Origin: Streptomyces sp. SID13726
Lineage (GTDB): Bacteria; Actinomycetota; Actinomycetes; Streptomycetales; Streptomycetaceae
Direction: 5' to 3'
Assembly: GCF_010548375.1 (NCBI RefSeq)
Contig: NZ_JAAGLY010000016.1
Location: 124,001-188,000, forward strand
Length of the DNA: 64,000 nt
The translations under genes were made by a program, and so were the position numbers. The notes beneath the pieces were generated by a model. It was given only the letters and a program-made list of their open reading frames with translations, did no database searches and was not told where the DNA came from. This document shows, piece by piece, positions 39,770-48,879 of this stretch. The number at the start of each line of letters is the position of its first letter. Within the stretch, counting starts at the first letter, position 1.

Positions 39770-40858
39770 ATGACCGAGAGCTTCCGCCGCGACGGCGAGT
39801 ACGAGCAGTACGAGAACCCCTACCAGGGCGCCCAGCAGCAGCACGCTTCGTCGCCCGTGAACCCGGAGTGGCCGCCCCCGCCGGCGCAGCCGCCCGCCGC
39901 CTTCGCCACCGGCGGTGACGGCAACGGCGGAACCGCTCTCCTCACCGCACCCCCCGCCGAGCCCGCGGCCCCCGCCCCGAAGCGGCGCACCCGCGGCCCC
40001 CTCGCGCTCCTCGCCGCCGTGGCGATCGTCGCCGCGGCCATAGGCGGCGGCACCGCCTACGGCATCCAGGAGCTGACCGGCAACGACACGGTCGCCTCCA
40101 GCAGCACCAGCACCAACGTGGTGCCGTCCTCCGCCAAGGGCACCGTCTCCGGCGTGGCCGCCGCGGTCAGCCCGAGCATCGTCGAGATCAACGCCAGCTC
40201 CAACGCCGGTGAGTCCACCGGTTCCGGCGTGATCATCACCAGCGACGGCGAGATCATCACCAACAACCACGTCATCTCCGGCGCCTCCTCCATCAAGGTC
40301 AGCACCAGCGACGGCAAGACCTACACCGCGCAGGTCGTCGGCACCGACAGCAAGAAGGACCTGGCCCTGATCAAGCTGGAGAACGCCTCCGGCCTGAGGA
40401 CGGCCACCCTCGGCAACTCCTCCGGCGTCCAGGTCGGCGACCAGGTCGTGGCGATCGGCTCCCCCGAGGGCCTGACCGGCACCGTCACCAGCGGCATCGT
40501 CTCGGCCCTGAACCGCGACGTCACCGTCTCGACGGACGAGAGCCAGGGCCAGCAGCAACAGCAGCAGGGCGGCGGCTGGCCGTTCGAGTTCGGCGGTCAG
40601 CAGTTCAACGGCGACACCGGCTCGTCCACGACGACGTACAAGGCGCTCCAGACCGACGCGTCCCTCAACCCGGGCAACTCCGGCGGCGCGCTGATCGACA
40701 TGAACGGCAACATCATCGGCATCAACTCCGCGATGTACTCGGCGGCGGACTCCTCGTCTTCCTCCAGCGCCGGCAGCGTCGGCCTCGGCTTCGCCATCCC
40801 GATCAACACCGTCAAGGCCGACCTCGCCACGCTGCGCGCCGGCGGCTCCGACAGCTGA
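39770..40858 (+). CDS. Secreted/membrane-anchored trypsin-like serine protease (HtrA-type without PDZ)
   Basis: 362 residues. Cytoplasmic Gln/Pro-rich tail, helix about 75-93 (LALLAAVAIVAAAIGGGTAYGI), Ser/Thr-rich linker and an S1 protease domain: His in ITNNHVISG, Asp in KKDLALIKLEN, Ser in NPGNSGGALIDMNG. A Gln-rich insertion (QGQQQQQQGGGWP) splits the domain; no PDZ is present. It probably degrades or processes misfolded exported proteins. Under likely control of the two-component system downstream. Confidence 0.9.
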   Translation: MTESFRRDGEYEQYENPYQGAQQQHASSPVNPEWPPPPAQPPAAFATGGDGNGGTALLTAPPAEPAAPAPKRRTRGPLALLAAVAIVAAAIGGGTAYGIQELTGNDTVASSSTSTNVVPSSAKGTVSGVAAAVSPSIVEINASSNAGESTGSGVIITSDGEIITNNHVISGASSIKVSTSDGKTYTAQVVGTDSKKDLALIKLENASGLRTATLGNSSGVQVGDQVVAIGSPEGLTGTVTSGIVSALNRDVTVSTDESQGQQQQQQGGGWPFEFGGQQFNGDTGSSTTTYKALQTDASLNPGNSGGALIDMNGNIIGINSAMYSAADSSSSSSAGSVGLGFAIPINTVKADLATLRAGGSDS

Positions 40859-40906
40859 CCCCCTCGTCACGCCCGTAGCGCTCGTCACGCCCGTAAGGAG
40901 TACGTC

Positions 40907-41086
40907 ATGATCCAGCAGGTTTCGCACACGGTGGCCGGCGGCGACCCGGCCGGGTTCGCCCTGGCCCTCGAAGTGGCGTACGCACTGCACGCTCCCGAGC
41001 CGCGGGCACCCGAGGTGGCCGGCGCGGCGCCGGCCCGCCGGAGCGGCACCGCCGCCCGCGCCCGCCGCCGTACCGTACGCGGCTGA
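40907..41086 (+). CDS. 59-residue small protein between protease and two-component genes
   Basis: ATG 40907 to TGA 41084-41086 with a strong ribosome site AAGGAG six bases upstream. Sequence starts MIQQVSHTVAGGDPAGFALALEVAYAL and ends Ala/Arg-rich (ARRSGTAARARRRTVRG), so a basic C-terminus. No family recognised. Position between the protease and the response regulator suggests the same regulon. A 15-bp direct repeat (CTCGTCACGCCCGTA at 40863-40877 and 40881-40895) lies before it. Below routine length cutoffs. Confidence 0.65.
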   Translation: MIQQVSHTVAGGDPAGFALALEVAYALHAPEPRAPEVAGAAPARRSGTAARARRRTVRG

Positions 41087-41193
41087 CCCGTGGGACAGCT
41101 CGACCTTCAGCGCCAGCGGGGAACCGTGCGAGGCTGAAAGCGTTCAGTACCTTCAGTCCGCCGTTTCCCACCGCACCCGAGGAATCCGAAGCC

Positions 41194-41931
41194 ATGAGCC
41201 CCGCCGAAGGCGACCGTGACCCCCAGCGCATCCTGATCGTCGACGACGAGCCGGCGGTGCGTGAAGCACTCCAGCGCAGCCTCGCCTTCGAGGGCTACGA
41301 CACGGAGGTCGCCGTGGACGGCGCGGACGCGCTCGACAAGGCCACCGCGTACCGGCCCGACCTCGTCGTCCTCGACATCCAGATGCCCCGCATGGACGGG
41401 CTGACCGCGGCCCGCCGCATCCGGGGCGCCGGGGACACCACGCCGATCCTGATGCTGACGGCCCGCGACACGGTCGGGGACCGGGTCACCGGCCTCGACG
41501 CGGGCGCCGACGACTACCTGGTCAAGCCGTTCGAACTGGACGAGCTGTTCGCCCGGGTCCGGGCGCTGCTGCGGCGCAGCTCTTACGCGGCGGCGGCCGG
41601 GGCGGGGGCGGTGGAGGAGGACGAGGCGCTCGCCTTCGCCGACCTGCGGATGGACCTCGCGACACGCGAGGTCACGCGCGCGGGACGGCAGGTGGAGCTG
41701 ACCCGCACGGAGTTCACGCTCCTGGAGATGTTCATGGCCCACCCGCGCCAGGTCCTGACCCGCGAGCAGATCCTCAAGGCCGTCTGGGGCTTCGACTTCG
41801 AGCCGTCGTCGAACTCCCTGGACGTGTACGTGATGTACCTGCGCCGCAAGACGGAGGCCGGGGGCGAGCCGCGGCTCGTGCACACGGTGCGGGGTGTGGG
41901 GTATGTACTGCGGCAGGGTGGGGCGGAGTGA
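41194..41931 (+). CDS. OmpR-family response regulator (MprA-like)
   Basis: 245 residues. Receiver: ILIVDDEPAVREALQ, phosphoacceptor Asp61 (LVVLDIQMPRMDG), Thr/Lys (MLTARD, LVKPFE). Winged helix: VELTRTEFTLLEMFMAHPRQVLTREQILKAVWGFDFEPSSNSLDVYVMYLRRK. Overlaps the sensor kinase start (GTGA). Sensor: MprB-like. Known homologues respond to envelope stress. Confidence 0.92.
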   Translation: MSPAEGDRDPQRILIVDDEPAVREALQRSLAFEGYDTEVAVDGADALDKATAYRPDLVVLDIQMPRMDGLTAARRIRGAGDTTPILMLTARDTVGDRVTGLDAGADDYLVKPFELDELFARVRALLRRSSYAAAAGAGAVEEDEALAFADLRMDLATREVTRAGRQVELTRTEFTLLEMFMAHPRQVLTREQILKAVWGFDFEPSSNSLDVYVMYLRRKTEAGGEPRLVHTVRGVGYVLRQGGAE

Positions 41932-43367
41932 AGAGCGTAGGACGGCGTTTCCGGTCGCTCCCGATCCGCGCCCGGCTGTCGATGCTGGTCGCGGCGGCGG
42001 TGGCGTTCGCGGTGGCGGCGGTTTCGGTGACGTGCTGGTTCATCGTGCAGGGGAAGCTGTACGACCAGGTCGACGGTGACCTGAAGGAGATGGCGAGCAG
42101 ACCGGGCACGGTCCAGTCGCTGCTCCAGAGGTGCACGCAGACCCCGGAGAAGAACACCCAGGTGTTCCCCGGTCGCAACGACTACGTCCAGGCGATCAAG
42201 GCGGAGGGCGACCCCTGCGTCGACCCGAACTCACCGGGCACGGTCGAGGTGACCGGCGCCGACAAGCACGTCATCGAGAAGGCGAACGCCGACACCCTCT
42301 ACTTCCGCAACGGCACCGACGCCGACGGCAACTCGGTGCGGGTGCTGACCCGTTACCTGGGCGTCGACCAGAACGACTCCCGGGGAGTCGCCCTGGTCCT
42401 CGCCTCCCCGCTCAAGGGAACCCAGTCCACGCTGAACGAACTCGCGCTGATCCTCCTGCTCGTCTCCGGTGTCGGGGTGCTCGGGGCCGAAGGCGCGGGG
42501 CTCGCCGTCGCGCGGGCGGGACTGCGGCCCGTCGACAAGCTCACCGAGGCCGTCGAGCACGTGGCCCGCACCGAGGACCTGAGCATCCGTATCCCCGTCG
42601 AGGAAGCGGCCGAGGACGAGATCGCCCGCCTCTCCAGGTCCTTCAACTCGATGACCTCCTCGCTCGCCAACTCCCGTGAGCTACAGCAGCAGTTGATCGC
42701 CGACGCCGGGCACGAGCTCCGGACCCCCCTCACCTCCCTGCGCACCAACATCGAACTCCTCACCCGCAGCGAGGAGACCGGCCGGCCCCTCCCCGAGGCG
42801 GACCGGAAGGCGTTGCTGGCCTCCGTGAAGGCGCAGATGACCGAACTGGCCTCGCTGATCGGCGACTTGCAGGAGCTGTCCAGGTCGGAGGGGCAGCGCG
42901 GGGAACGCGTGCAGGTGGTGTCGCTGGAGGACACCGTGGAGTCGGCTCTGCGCAGGGCGCGGCTGCGAGGCCCGGAGCTGACGATCAACGCGTCGCTGGA
43001 GCCCTGGTACACCCGCGCGGAGCCCGCCGCGCTGGAGCGCGCCGTGGTCAACATCCTCGACAACGCCGTGAAGTTCAGCCCCGAGGGCGGCACGATCGAC
43101 GTCCGGCTGACGGACGGCATCCTGACCGTCCGCGACCACGGCCCCGGTATCCCCGCCGACGAACTCCCCCACGTCTTCGACCGGTTCTGGCGCTCCCCGA
43201 GCGCCCGTGCCCTCCCCGGCTCCGGCCTCGGCCTCTCCATCGTCGCCCGCACCGTGGAACAGGCCGGCGGCCAGGTCACCCTGGACCACGCCCAGGGCGG
43301 CGGCACGATCGCGACCGTACGGCTGCCGGGGGCGCCGACGCCGCCGCCGGAGACGCCCACGGCCTGA
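41928..43367 (+). CDS. Sensor histidine kinase (MprB-like)
   Basis: 479 residues from GTG 41928. Two helices (about 15-37 and 165-190) enclose an extracytoplasmic domain with two cysteines (LLQRCTQTP and DPCVDPNSP) that could form a disulfide; then HAMP, the H-box DAGHELRTPLTSLRTNI (His about 262) and a HATPase domain (NILDNAVKFSPEGG, DHGPGIPADE, GSGLGLSI). Coupled to the regulator upstream. Sensing signals may involve protein misfolding or redox at the envelope. Confidence 0.92.
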   Translation: MKSVGRRFRSLPIRARLSMLVAAAVAFAVAAVSVTCWFIVQGKLYDQVDGDLKEMASRPGTVQSLLQRCTQTPEKNTQVFPGRNDYVQAIKAEGDPCVDPNSPGTVEVTGADKHVIEKANADTLYFRNGTDADGNSVRVLTRYLGVDQNDSRGVALVLASPLKGTQSTLNELALILLLVSGVGVLGAEGAGLAVARAGLRPVDKLTEAVEHVARTEDLSIRIPVEEAAEDEIARLSRSFNSMTSSLANSRELQQQLIADAGHELRTPLTSLRTNIELLTRSEETGRPLPEADRKALLASVKAQMTELASLIGDLQELSRSEGQRGERVQVVSLEDTVESALRRARLRGPELTINASLEPWYTRAEPAALERAVVNILDNAVKFSPEGGTIDVRLTDGILTVRDHGPGIPADELPHVFDRFWRSPSARALPGSGLGLSIVARTVEQAGGQVTLDHAQGGGTIATVRLPGAPTPPPETPTA

Positions 43368-43440
43368 ACAGGCGGCAACCTTCCGTGCGAGGGCGGCGAC
43401 TGCACTGCGGTCCCTACCCCCCGCACGGAACGGATTGCGC

Positions 43441-45492
43441 ATGAGTGAGATCAGTGGCAAGGCACGCCACCGCCGCAGGAAGACGGCTCTCGTGGTCGGT
43501 GTCCCGCTCGCGCTGAGCGCCGCCGGTGTCATGGGCTACGGCATGATCCCCGGCACCCAGTCCCCGGCGTCCGCCGCGACCGCCGCCCCGGCCTGGGCGA
43601 CGGACGTCGCGGACGGGTTCGCGTCCGTCAACGCCCTCGGCCAGAACGGGACTTACGGCGGCCGGGACGGCCGGACGGTCACCGTGCGGACGCTCGCCGA
43701 TCTGGAGAAGTACGCGACGGCGAGCGAGCCGTACGTCATCGTCGTCGCCGCGGCCATCACCATGGACCCGGTCGGCAAGGAGATCAAGGTCCAGTCGAAC
43801 AAGACCATCGTCGGGTCCGGGACGTCCGGGCACATCGTCGGCGGCGGCTTCTTCCTCGGCCAGGGCGTCCACAACGTCATCATCCGCAACCTCACCATCC
43901 GGGACGCCTACCAGGGCGTCTGGAACGACAAGGAGCACGACTTCGACGCCATCCAGATGGACGGCGCCCACCATGTGTGGATCGACCACAACGACCTGCG
44001 CCACATGGCCGACGGGCTCATCGACAGCCGCAAGGACACCACCTACCTGACCGTCTCCTGGAACAGACTCAGCCAGGAGAACAAGGCGTTCGGCATCGGC
44101 TGGACCGACAACGTCACCGCGGACATCACGATCCACCACAACTGGATCCGCGAGACCGAGCAGCGCAACCCCTCCACGGACAACGTCGCCCACGCGCACC
44201 TCTACAACAACTACCTGGAGGACGTGGCGGGGACGGACATCAAGTCCTCGTACGGCAACTACTCGCGCGGCGCGACGAAGATGGTGCTGGAGAACTCCTA
44301 CTTCCAGGGCATCGACAACCCCGTGATCAGGGACAGTACGGCGAGCGTCGTCCAGAAGGGCAACACCTTCGTGGGGACGAGCGGCAGGAACGAGAGCGGC
44401 GGCACCGCCTTCGACCCCCGGACGTACTACCCGTACACGCTGGACAAGACCGCCGACGTGCCGGCGCTGCTCAAGTCCGGTGCGGGGCCGCGGAGTTCGA
44501 TCGGTACGACGGCCGCCGTCACCAAGTCCGCGGCGGCCACCACGCTCACCGTCGCCAAGGACGGCAGCGGGCAGTACTCGACCGTGCAGGCCGCTGTGAA
44601 CGCCGTACCCGCGGGCAACGCGTCGCGGGTGGTCATCTCGGTCAAGCCGGGGACGTACCGCGAACTCGTCAAGGTGCCCTCCAACAAGCCGCACGTGACG
44701 ATCCAGGGGTCGGGCGGCAGCCGCAACGACACGGTGATCGTCTACAACAACGCGTCCGGCACGCCGAAGCCCGACGGTTCGGGCACCTACGGCACGGGCG
44801 GCAGCGCGACCGTCGCCGTGGAGGCCGACGACTTCCAGGCCCGCAACCTGACGATCTCCAACGACTTCGACGAGAAGGCGCACCAGAACATCGCCCAGCA
44901 GGCCGTCGCGCTGCGCACCGCCGCCGACAAGGTCTTCCTCGACGGGGTCATCGTCAGCGGCGACCAGGACACGCTGCTCCTGGACACCGCGGCCAAGGAG
45001 AAGCTGGGCCGGGTCTACATGGCGAACTCCTACGTCGTCGGCAACGTCGACTTCGTCTTCGGCCGGGCCACCGCGGTGATCGACAGGTCGGTCATCACGC
45101 TGAAGAAGCGCTGGGACGGCAGCTCGGCCGGGTACGTCACCGCGCCCAGCACGGCCGCGAACCGCAAGGGCTTCCTCATCGTGGGCTCGACGGTCAACGG
45201 TGACGTCTCCGCCGCGAGCTTCTACCTGGGCCGCCCCTGGCACGCCGGCGGCGACGCGACCCTGGACCCCCAGACCACGGTCCGCAACACCTCCCTGAGC
45301 GCCGCGGTCAAGTCCACTCCCTGGACCGACATGAGCGGCTTCTCCTGGAAGGACGACCGCTTCGCCGAGTACAAGAACACCGGCACGGGCGCGGGCCCCG
45401 CAAGCACCGACCGCCCCCAACTGACCGACGCACAGGCCTCCGCCCAGGAGACCGCGGACTGGCTGGGCGACTGGACCCCGAGCACGTCCTGA
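43441..45492 (+). CDS. Secreted pectate lyase (PL1) - pectinesterase (CE8) fusion
   Basis: 683 residues from ATG 43441. Signal peptide about 1-46 (basic RHRRRK, hydrophobic TALVVGVPLALSAAGVMG, cleavage near ASAATAAPAWA). PL1 domain about 50-335: parallel beta-helix with NKTIVGSG, VIIRNLTIRD, DAIQMDGAHHVWIDHNDL and NWIRETEQRNPS. CE8 domain about 365-680: KDGSGQYSTVQAAVNAVP, GDQDTLLLDTAAKEKLGRVYMANSYV, VDFVFGRATAVID and FYLGRPW. One protein would demethylate pectin and cut the product. Confidence 0.93.
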   Translation: MSEISGKARHRRRKTALVVGVPLALSAAGVMGYGMIPGTQSPASAATAAPAWATDVADGFASVNALGQNGTYGGRDGRTVTVRTLADLEKYATASEPYVIVVAAAITMDPVGKEIKVQSNKTIVGSGTSGHIVGGGFFLGQGVHNVIIRNLTIRDAYQGVWNDKEHDFDAIQMDGAHHVWIDHNDLRHMADGLIDSRKDTTYLTVSWNRLSQENKAFGIGWTDNVTADITIHHNWIRETEQRNPSTDNVAHAHLYNNYLEDVAGTDIKSSYGNYSRGATKMVLENSYFQGIDNPVIRDSTASVVQKGNTFVGTSGRNESGGTAFDPRTYYPYTLDKTADVPALLKSGAGPRSSIGTTAAVTKSAAATTLTVAKDGSGQYSTVQAAVNAVPAGNASRVVISVKPGTYRELVKVPSNKPHVTIQGSGGSRNDTVIVYNNASGTPKPDGSGTYGTGGSATVAVEADDFQARNLTISNDFDEKAHQNIAQQAVALRTAADKVFLDGVIVSGDQDTLLLDTAAKEKLGRVYMANSYVVGNVDFVFGRATAVIDRSVITLKKRWDGSSAGYVTAPSTAANRKGFLIVGSTVNGDVSAASFYLGRPWHAGGDATLDPQTTVRNTSLSAAVKSTPWTDMSGFSWKDDRFAEYKNTGTGAGPASTDRPQLTDAQASAQETADWLGDWTPSTS

Positions 45493-45684
45493 GATCAACG
45501 GAAGCCGAGCACGAGTCAGCGAGCGGGGCCGCCCCGCAAGCCGTTCAGGCCCCTGCTCGAACGTAGTGGGACCGGAGGACCCGGTGTCCCGGTGCCCTGG
45601 TCCTCCCCCGGGCGGGGCCCGTCCCCAGCTCAGCCACATCCCCCTGCAAGCCCCAGCACAGCCCTCCACCCCAGGGTTGGCCGG

Positions 45685-46413
45685 ATGGCGGAGAAGATTC
45701 TGCTGGCCGACGACGACGTGGACGTGCGGGAGGGGATCGGCCGGCTGCTCAGGTTCGAGGGGTACGAGACGGTGCTCGCCGAGGACGGGCGGGTGGCGCT
45801 CGATCTGGTGGGGGCCGGGGCCGATCTCGTGTTGATGGACGTCTCCATGCCCGGTCTCGACGGGCTGGCGGCGACGCGCCGGATCCGGGCCTCCGGGTCC
45901 ACCGTGCCGATTCTGATGATCACCGGACGGGACGCGGTCGGCGACCGGATCGTGGCGCTGGACAACGGGGCCGACGGGTACCTGATGAAGCCGTTCGCCC
46001 CGGAGGAGCTGCTCGCGCGGGTCCGGGCCCTGCTGCGGCGCACCGCGTCCGCCCCCGCGCCGCCCGTCCGGCCCCCGGCACAGCTGGTCTTCCAGGACCT
46101 CGCCGTCGAGACCCGCACCCGCGTCGTGACCCGGGCCGGGCGGCACCTGGTGCTGACCCGGACCGAGTACGAACTCCTCGTCCACCTGATGCGCCATCCG
46201 GGCCGCGTGCTCAGCCGCGCCCATCTGCTCCACGCGGTCTGGGGCTTCGACTTCGAGCCCGCCTCCAACACCCTCGACGTGTACGTGATGTACCTGCGCA
46301 GAAAGCTGGAGAGCCACGGCGGACCGCGGCTCATCCAGACCGTGCGGGGGACGGGTTACAGCCTGCGCAGCACCATCGTGTCCTCCGGCAGCGGGCCGAG
46401 GAGACGGGCGTAG
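45685..46413 (+). CDS. Orphan OmpR-family response regulator
   Basis: 242 residues from ATG 45685. Receiver with Asp52 (LVLMDVSMPG), ILMITGRD and LMKPFA; winged helix with LVLTRTEYELLVHLMRHPGRVLSRAHLLHAVWGFDFEPASNTLDVYVMYLRRKLE, very similar to the regulator at 41194. No kinase adjoins it. Its 3' end overlaps the convergent ABC exporter gene by 58 bp. Could be controlled by another kinase or act unphosphorylated. Confidence 0.88.
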   Translation: MAEKILLADDDVDVREGIGRLLRFEGYETVLAEDGRVALDLVGAGADLVLMDVSMPGLDGLAATRRIRASGSTVPILMITGRDAVGDRIVALDNGADGYLMKPFAPEELLARVRALLRRTASAPAPPVRPPAQLVFQDLAVETRTRVVTRAGRHLVLTRTEYELLVHLMRHPGRVLSRAHLLHAVWGFDFEPASNTLDVYVMYLRRKLESHGGPRLIQTVRGTGYSLRSTIVSSGSGPRRRA

Positions 46414-48113
46414 GAGCCTCGGCGGGCGACCAGTTCGGCGTGGGTGCCCGCCTCCACCAGGCGTCCGCCGTCCACGACCAGGATGCGGTCCGCGTCCGGG
46501 GCCAGGCTCAGATCGTGGGTGATCATGATCGTCGTACGGCCGGACATCAGCCGGCGCAGTGGCTGGACCACCTGGCGGGCGGCCACCGAGTCCAGGCCCG
46601 CGGTGGGTTCGTCGAGGACCAGGACGGGCGCGGCCCGGAGCATCGCGCGGGCGATGGTGATCCGCTTGAGCTGGCCGCCGGAGAGGGCCGCCGTACCCGG
46701 GGCGATCTCGGTGTCGTAGCCCTCGGGGAGCGCCGCGATGAAGTCGTGGGCCACGGCCGCGCGGGCCGCCCGCTCGATCTCCGCGTCGCTCGCGCCCGGC
46801 CGGCCCGTCTCGATGTTCTCGCGGATCGTGCCGTTGAGGATCAGCGTCTCCTGCGGGAGCAGGGCGATCTGCTCGCGCAGGAACTCCAGGTTCAGATGCG
46901 TGAGCGGGACGCCGTCCAGGGTGATCACGCCCGCCGAGGGGTCGTAGAAGCGGGTCAGGAGCTTGGACAGGGTGGACTTGCCCGCGCCGCTCGGGCCCGT
47001 GATGATCACCAGCTCGCCGGGGGCGGCCGTGAAGGACACGTCGGTGAGGGAGGCGCGGGGCGCGTTCGGGTAGCGGAAGTCCACGCCGTGGAAGCCGACC
47101 CAGCCGCGGACCGGCCAGGCGGGGACGGGTTCGGCCGGGTCGCCGACCGACGGCTTGGCGTCCAGGATCTCGTTCAGGCGCTGGGCGCCCGCGGTGGCCG
47201 CGGTGAGGGTGAGACCGAGCTGGCCGAGGTTGCGGACCGGCGGGTACAGGTAGCCGATGAAGGCGGCGAAGGCGAGGAGCTGGCCGAGGGTCATGCGGTC
47301 GGCGGAGATCTCCCAGACGCCCAGGCCGATGACCGACAGGACGCAGAGCGTCTCGACGACCTCGACGAACTGCTCGTACATCTCGCTGAGCCGGGCGCCC
47401 CGGACGCTGGCCTTCATCCAGGCGCGGGCCTCGCGGTCGAGGCGCTTCTCCTCGTCGCGGCGGCGGTTGTACGCCTGCGTGAGCACGACGTTGCCCAGCG
47501 ACTCCTCCACCACGGAGGTGATCGCGCCGTCCGCGACCCGCTCGTCCTGCGAGGCCTCCTTGATCCGGCCGGAGAAGCGGCGCGCGGCGAACAGGAACAG
47601 GGGCGCGAGGACGAAGGTGGCGAGGGCCAGGTCCCAGCGCAGGTACAGGGCGGCGGCCGAGTAGAAGACGGCCGAGAAGGCGGCGGCGATCGTGCCGACG
47701 ACTCCGGACACGACCATCTGCTCGATGGCCTCGACGTCACCGGTGAGGCGTTCGACCAGGTCGCCCTGGCGGTGCTTCTGGAAGAAGTGCGGGGGCAGGT
47801 CCTGGATGTGCCGGAAGACCTTCGCGCGCAGCCGGAGGACGAATCTCTCGGCGGTCCAGGTCGCGAGGGAGTTGCCGAAGTAGCCGACGAGCGCGCCGAG
47901 CGCGGCCACGGCGAGCCAGGCGCCGGCCGGGCCCCAGAACGCGGAGAGCGAGCCGGCCTTGAGCGCGGTGTCGGTCAGCTCCGCGAAGAGCAGGATCGCG
48001 GCGGTCTCGGCGAGCGCGGACACCACCACGCACGCGACGATCGCCGCGAGCCACTTGCGGTCGCCGCGGGTCAGCGGCCAGAAACGGCGGAAGGCCTCAC
48101 GGACTTCCCTCAT
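46356..48113 (-). CDS. ABC exporter, membrane and ATPase domains fused
   Basis: 585 residues. Six-helix membrane domain (about 15-300) and ATPase domain (about 340-570) with Walker A GPSGAGKST, signature LSGGQLKR, Walker B VLVLDEPTAGLD and H-loop ITHD. Half-transporter of the type I exporter class (MsbA/peptide/drug exporters), without a peptidase domain. Directly upstream on the same strand are three genes for short cationic peptides, so a peptide-export role is suggested by context, not proven. Confidence 0.88.
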   Translation of the reverse strand: MREVREAFRRFWPLTRGDRKWLAAIVACVVVSALAETAAILLFAELTDTALKAGSLSAFWGPAGAWLAVAALGALVGYFGNSLATWTAERFVLRLRAKVFRHIQDLPPHFFQKHRQGDLVERLTGDVEAIEQMVVSGVVGTIAAAFSAVFYSAAALYLRWDLALATFVLAPLFLFAARRFSGRIKEASQDERVADGAITSVVEESLGNVVLTQAYNRRRDEEKRLDREARAWMKASVRGARLSEMYEQFVEVVETLCVLSVIGLGVWEISADRMTLGQLLAFAAFIGYLYPPVRNLGQLGLTLTAATAGAQRLNEILDAKPSVGDPAEPVPAWPVRGWVGFHGVDFRYPNAPRASLTDVSFTAAPGELVIITGPSGAGKSTLSKLLTRFYDPSAGVITLDGVPLTHLNLEFLREQIALLPQETLILNGTIRENIETGRPGASDAEIERAARAAVAHDFIAALPEGYDTEIAPGTAALSGGQLKRITIARAMLRAAPVLVLDEPTAGLDSVAARQVVQPLRRLMSGRTTIMITHDLSLAPDADRILVVDGGRLVEAGTHAELVARRGSYARLLGPLPEDTMVLRRL

Positions 48114-48223
48114 GACGACTCCCTTTCAGGTACGGCGGTCCCCGGCACGGGAGACGGCCGAGGCGGGGCCCCCGGCGCGAGACGCGCTCGCCAACCGGTG
48201 ACCCCGCCTCGTGGCGTTGTGCC

Positions 48224-48340
48224 TCAGCCCTTGTGAGCGATCGGGCGACGCTTCGGGGCAGCCTTCTTCGCGGGCTTCTTCTTCGGCGCCGGGGCGGGCT
48301 TGGCGGTCTTCTTGACGGGGGCGATCTTGTGGAAGCTCAT
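48224..48340 (-). CDS. Tandem cationic peptide C (38 aa)
   Basis: ATG 48340 to TGA 48224. Starts MSFHKIAPVKK and continues with Pro/Ala/Lys blocks (PAPAPKKKPAKKAAPKRR) to IAHKG. Nearly identical at DNA level to the copy at 48438, so duplication is recent. GAGGGATTCAGGC precedes the start. It lies 111 bp upstream of the ABC exporter. No signal peptide; could be a nucleic-acid-binding peptide or an exported precursor. Confidence 0.7.
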   Translation of the reverse strand: MSFHKIAPVKKTAKPAPAPKKKPAKKAAPKRRPIAHKG

Positions 48341-48437
48341 GCCTGAATCCCTCACTGTCCTGGTTCTGCAACAGTTCCTCTACCGATCTGCTGCAACTAC
48401 TTATGAATGAATTTGATTTACTTCAGTGAATTCTGTG

Positions 48438-48554
48438 TCAGCCCTTGTGGGCGACCGGGCGGCGCTTCGGCGCGGCCTTCTTCGCGGGCTTCTTCTTCGG
48501 CGCCGGGGCGGGCTTGGCGGCCTTCTTGACGGGGGCGATCTTGTGGAAGCTCAT
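48438..48554 (-). CDS. Tandem cationic peptide B (38 aa)
   Basis: ATG 48554 to TGA 48438, AAGGA upstream. Same MSFHKIAPVKK start and length as copy C, differing from it at only two residues (Ala for Thr at residue 12 and Val for Ile at 34), ending VAHKG. Spacers between the three genes are unusually AT-rich for this genome. Confidence 0.7.
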   Translation of the reverse strand: MSFHKIAPVKKAAKPAPAPKKKPAKKAAPKRRPVAHKG

Positions 48555-48600
48555 GACCATGTCCTTCTTTCCGAGGTTTTCAGGGAGTTTTAGCCGGGAC

Positions 48601-48714
48601 TTACTTCTGGCCGACCGGGCGGCGCTTCGGCGTGTGCTTCTTCGGCTGGGCCTTCTTGGGGGCCGGAGCGGGCTTGCGGGTCTTCTTCACCGGGGCGATC
48701 TTGTGGAAGCTCAT
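48601..48714 (-). CDS. Tandem cationic peptide A (37 aa)
   Basis: ATG 48714 to TAA 48601, AAAGGAG six bases upstream (the best ribosome site of the three). Starts MSFHKIAPVKK, then KPAPAPKKAQPKKHTPKRRPVGQK: same plan, more diverged C-terminus. First of the three in transcription order, with an AT-rich leader (48715-48850) holding TAATGT (48764-48759) as a possible -10 box. Confidence 0.7.
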   Translation of the reverse strand: MSFHKIAPVKKTRKPAPAPKKAQPKKHTPKRRPVGQK

Positions 48715-48879
48715 CATGCTCTCCTTTGCGTTTGTGTCGTTCGCTGTCGACATGGAAAACATTACGGCATTCCCCTCGCCGAAAAAGCCTTTTGGCCTTA
48801 GACCTCAATAAGACTGGATGTGCGTCGCCTGAGAATCGAATGGCTGACACAGAATTTAAGGACGGACATCTGCGGACCT

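Noticed and set aside
41194..43367. Identification of the two-component pair as CutRS
   Set aside because: The sensor has two external cysteines as reported for CutS, but the genomic context corresponds to another pair; I keep the general MprAB-like label.
43414..46317. A 967-codon open frame on the minus strand over the pectinase fusion and the orphan regulator
   Set aside because: It is antisense to two genes with clear domains and has no recognisable motif; long antisense frames are expected at this G+C.
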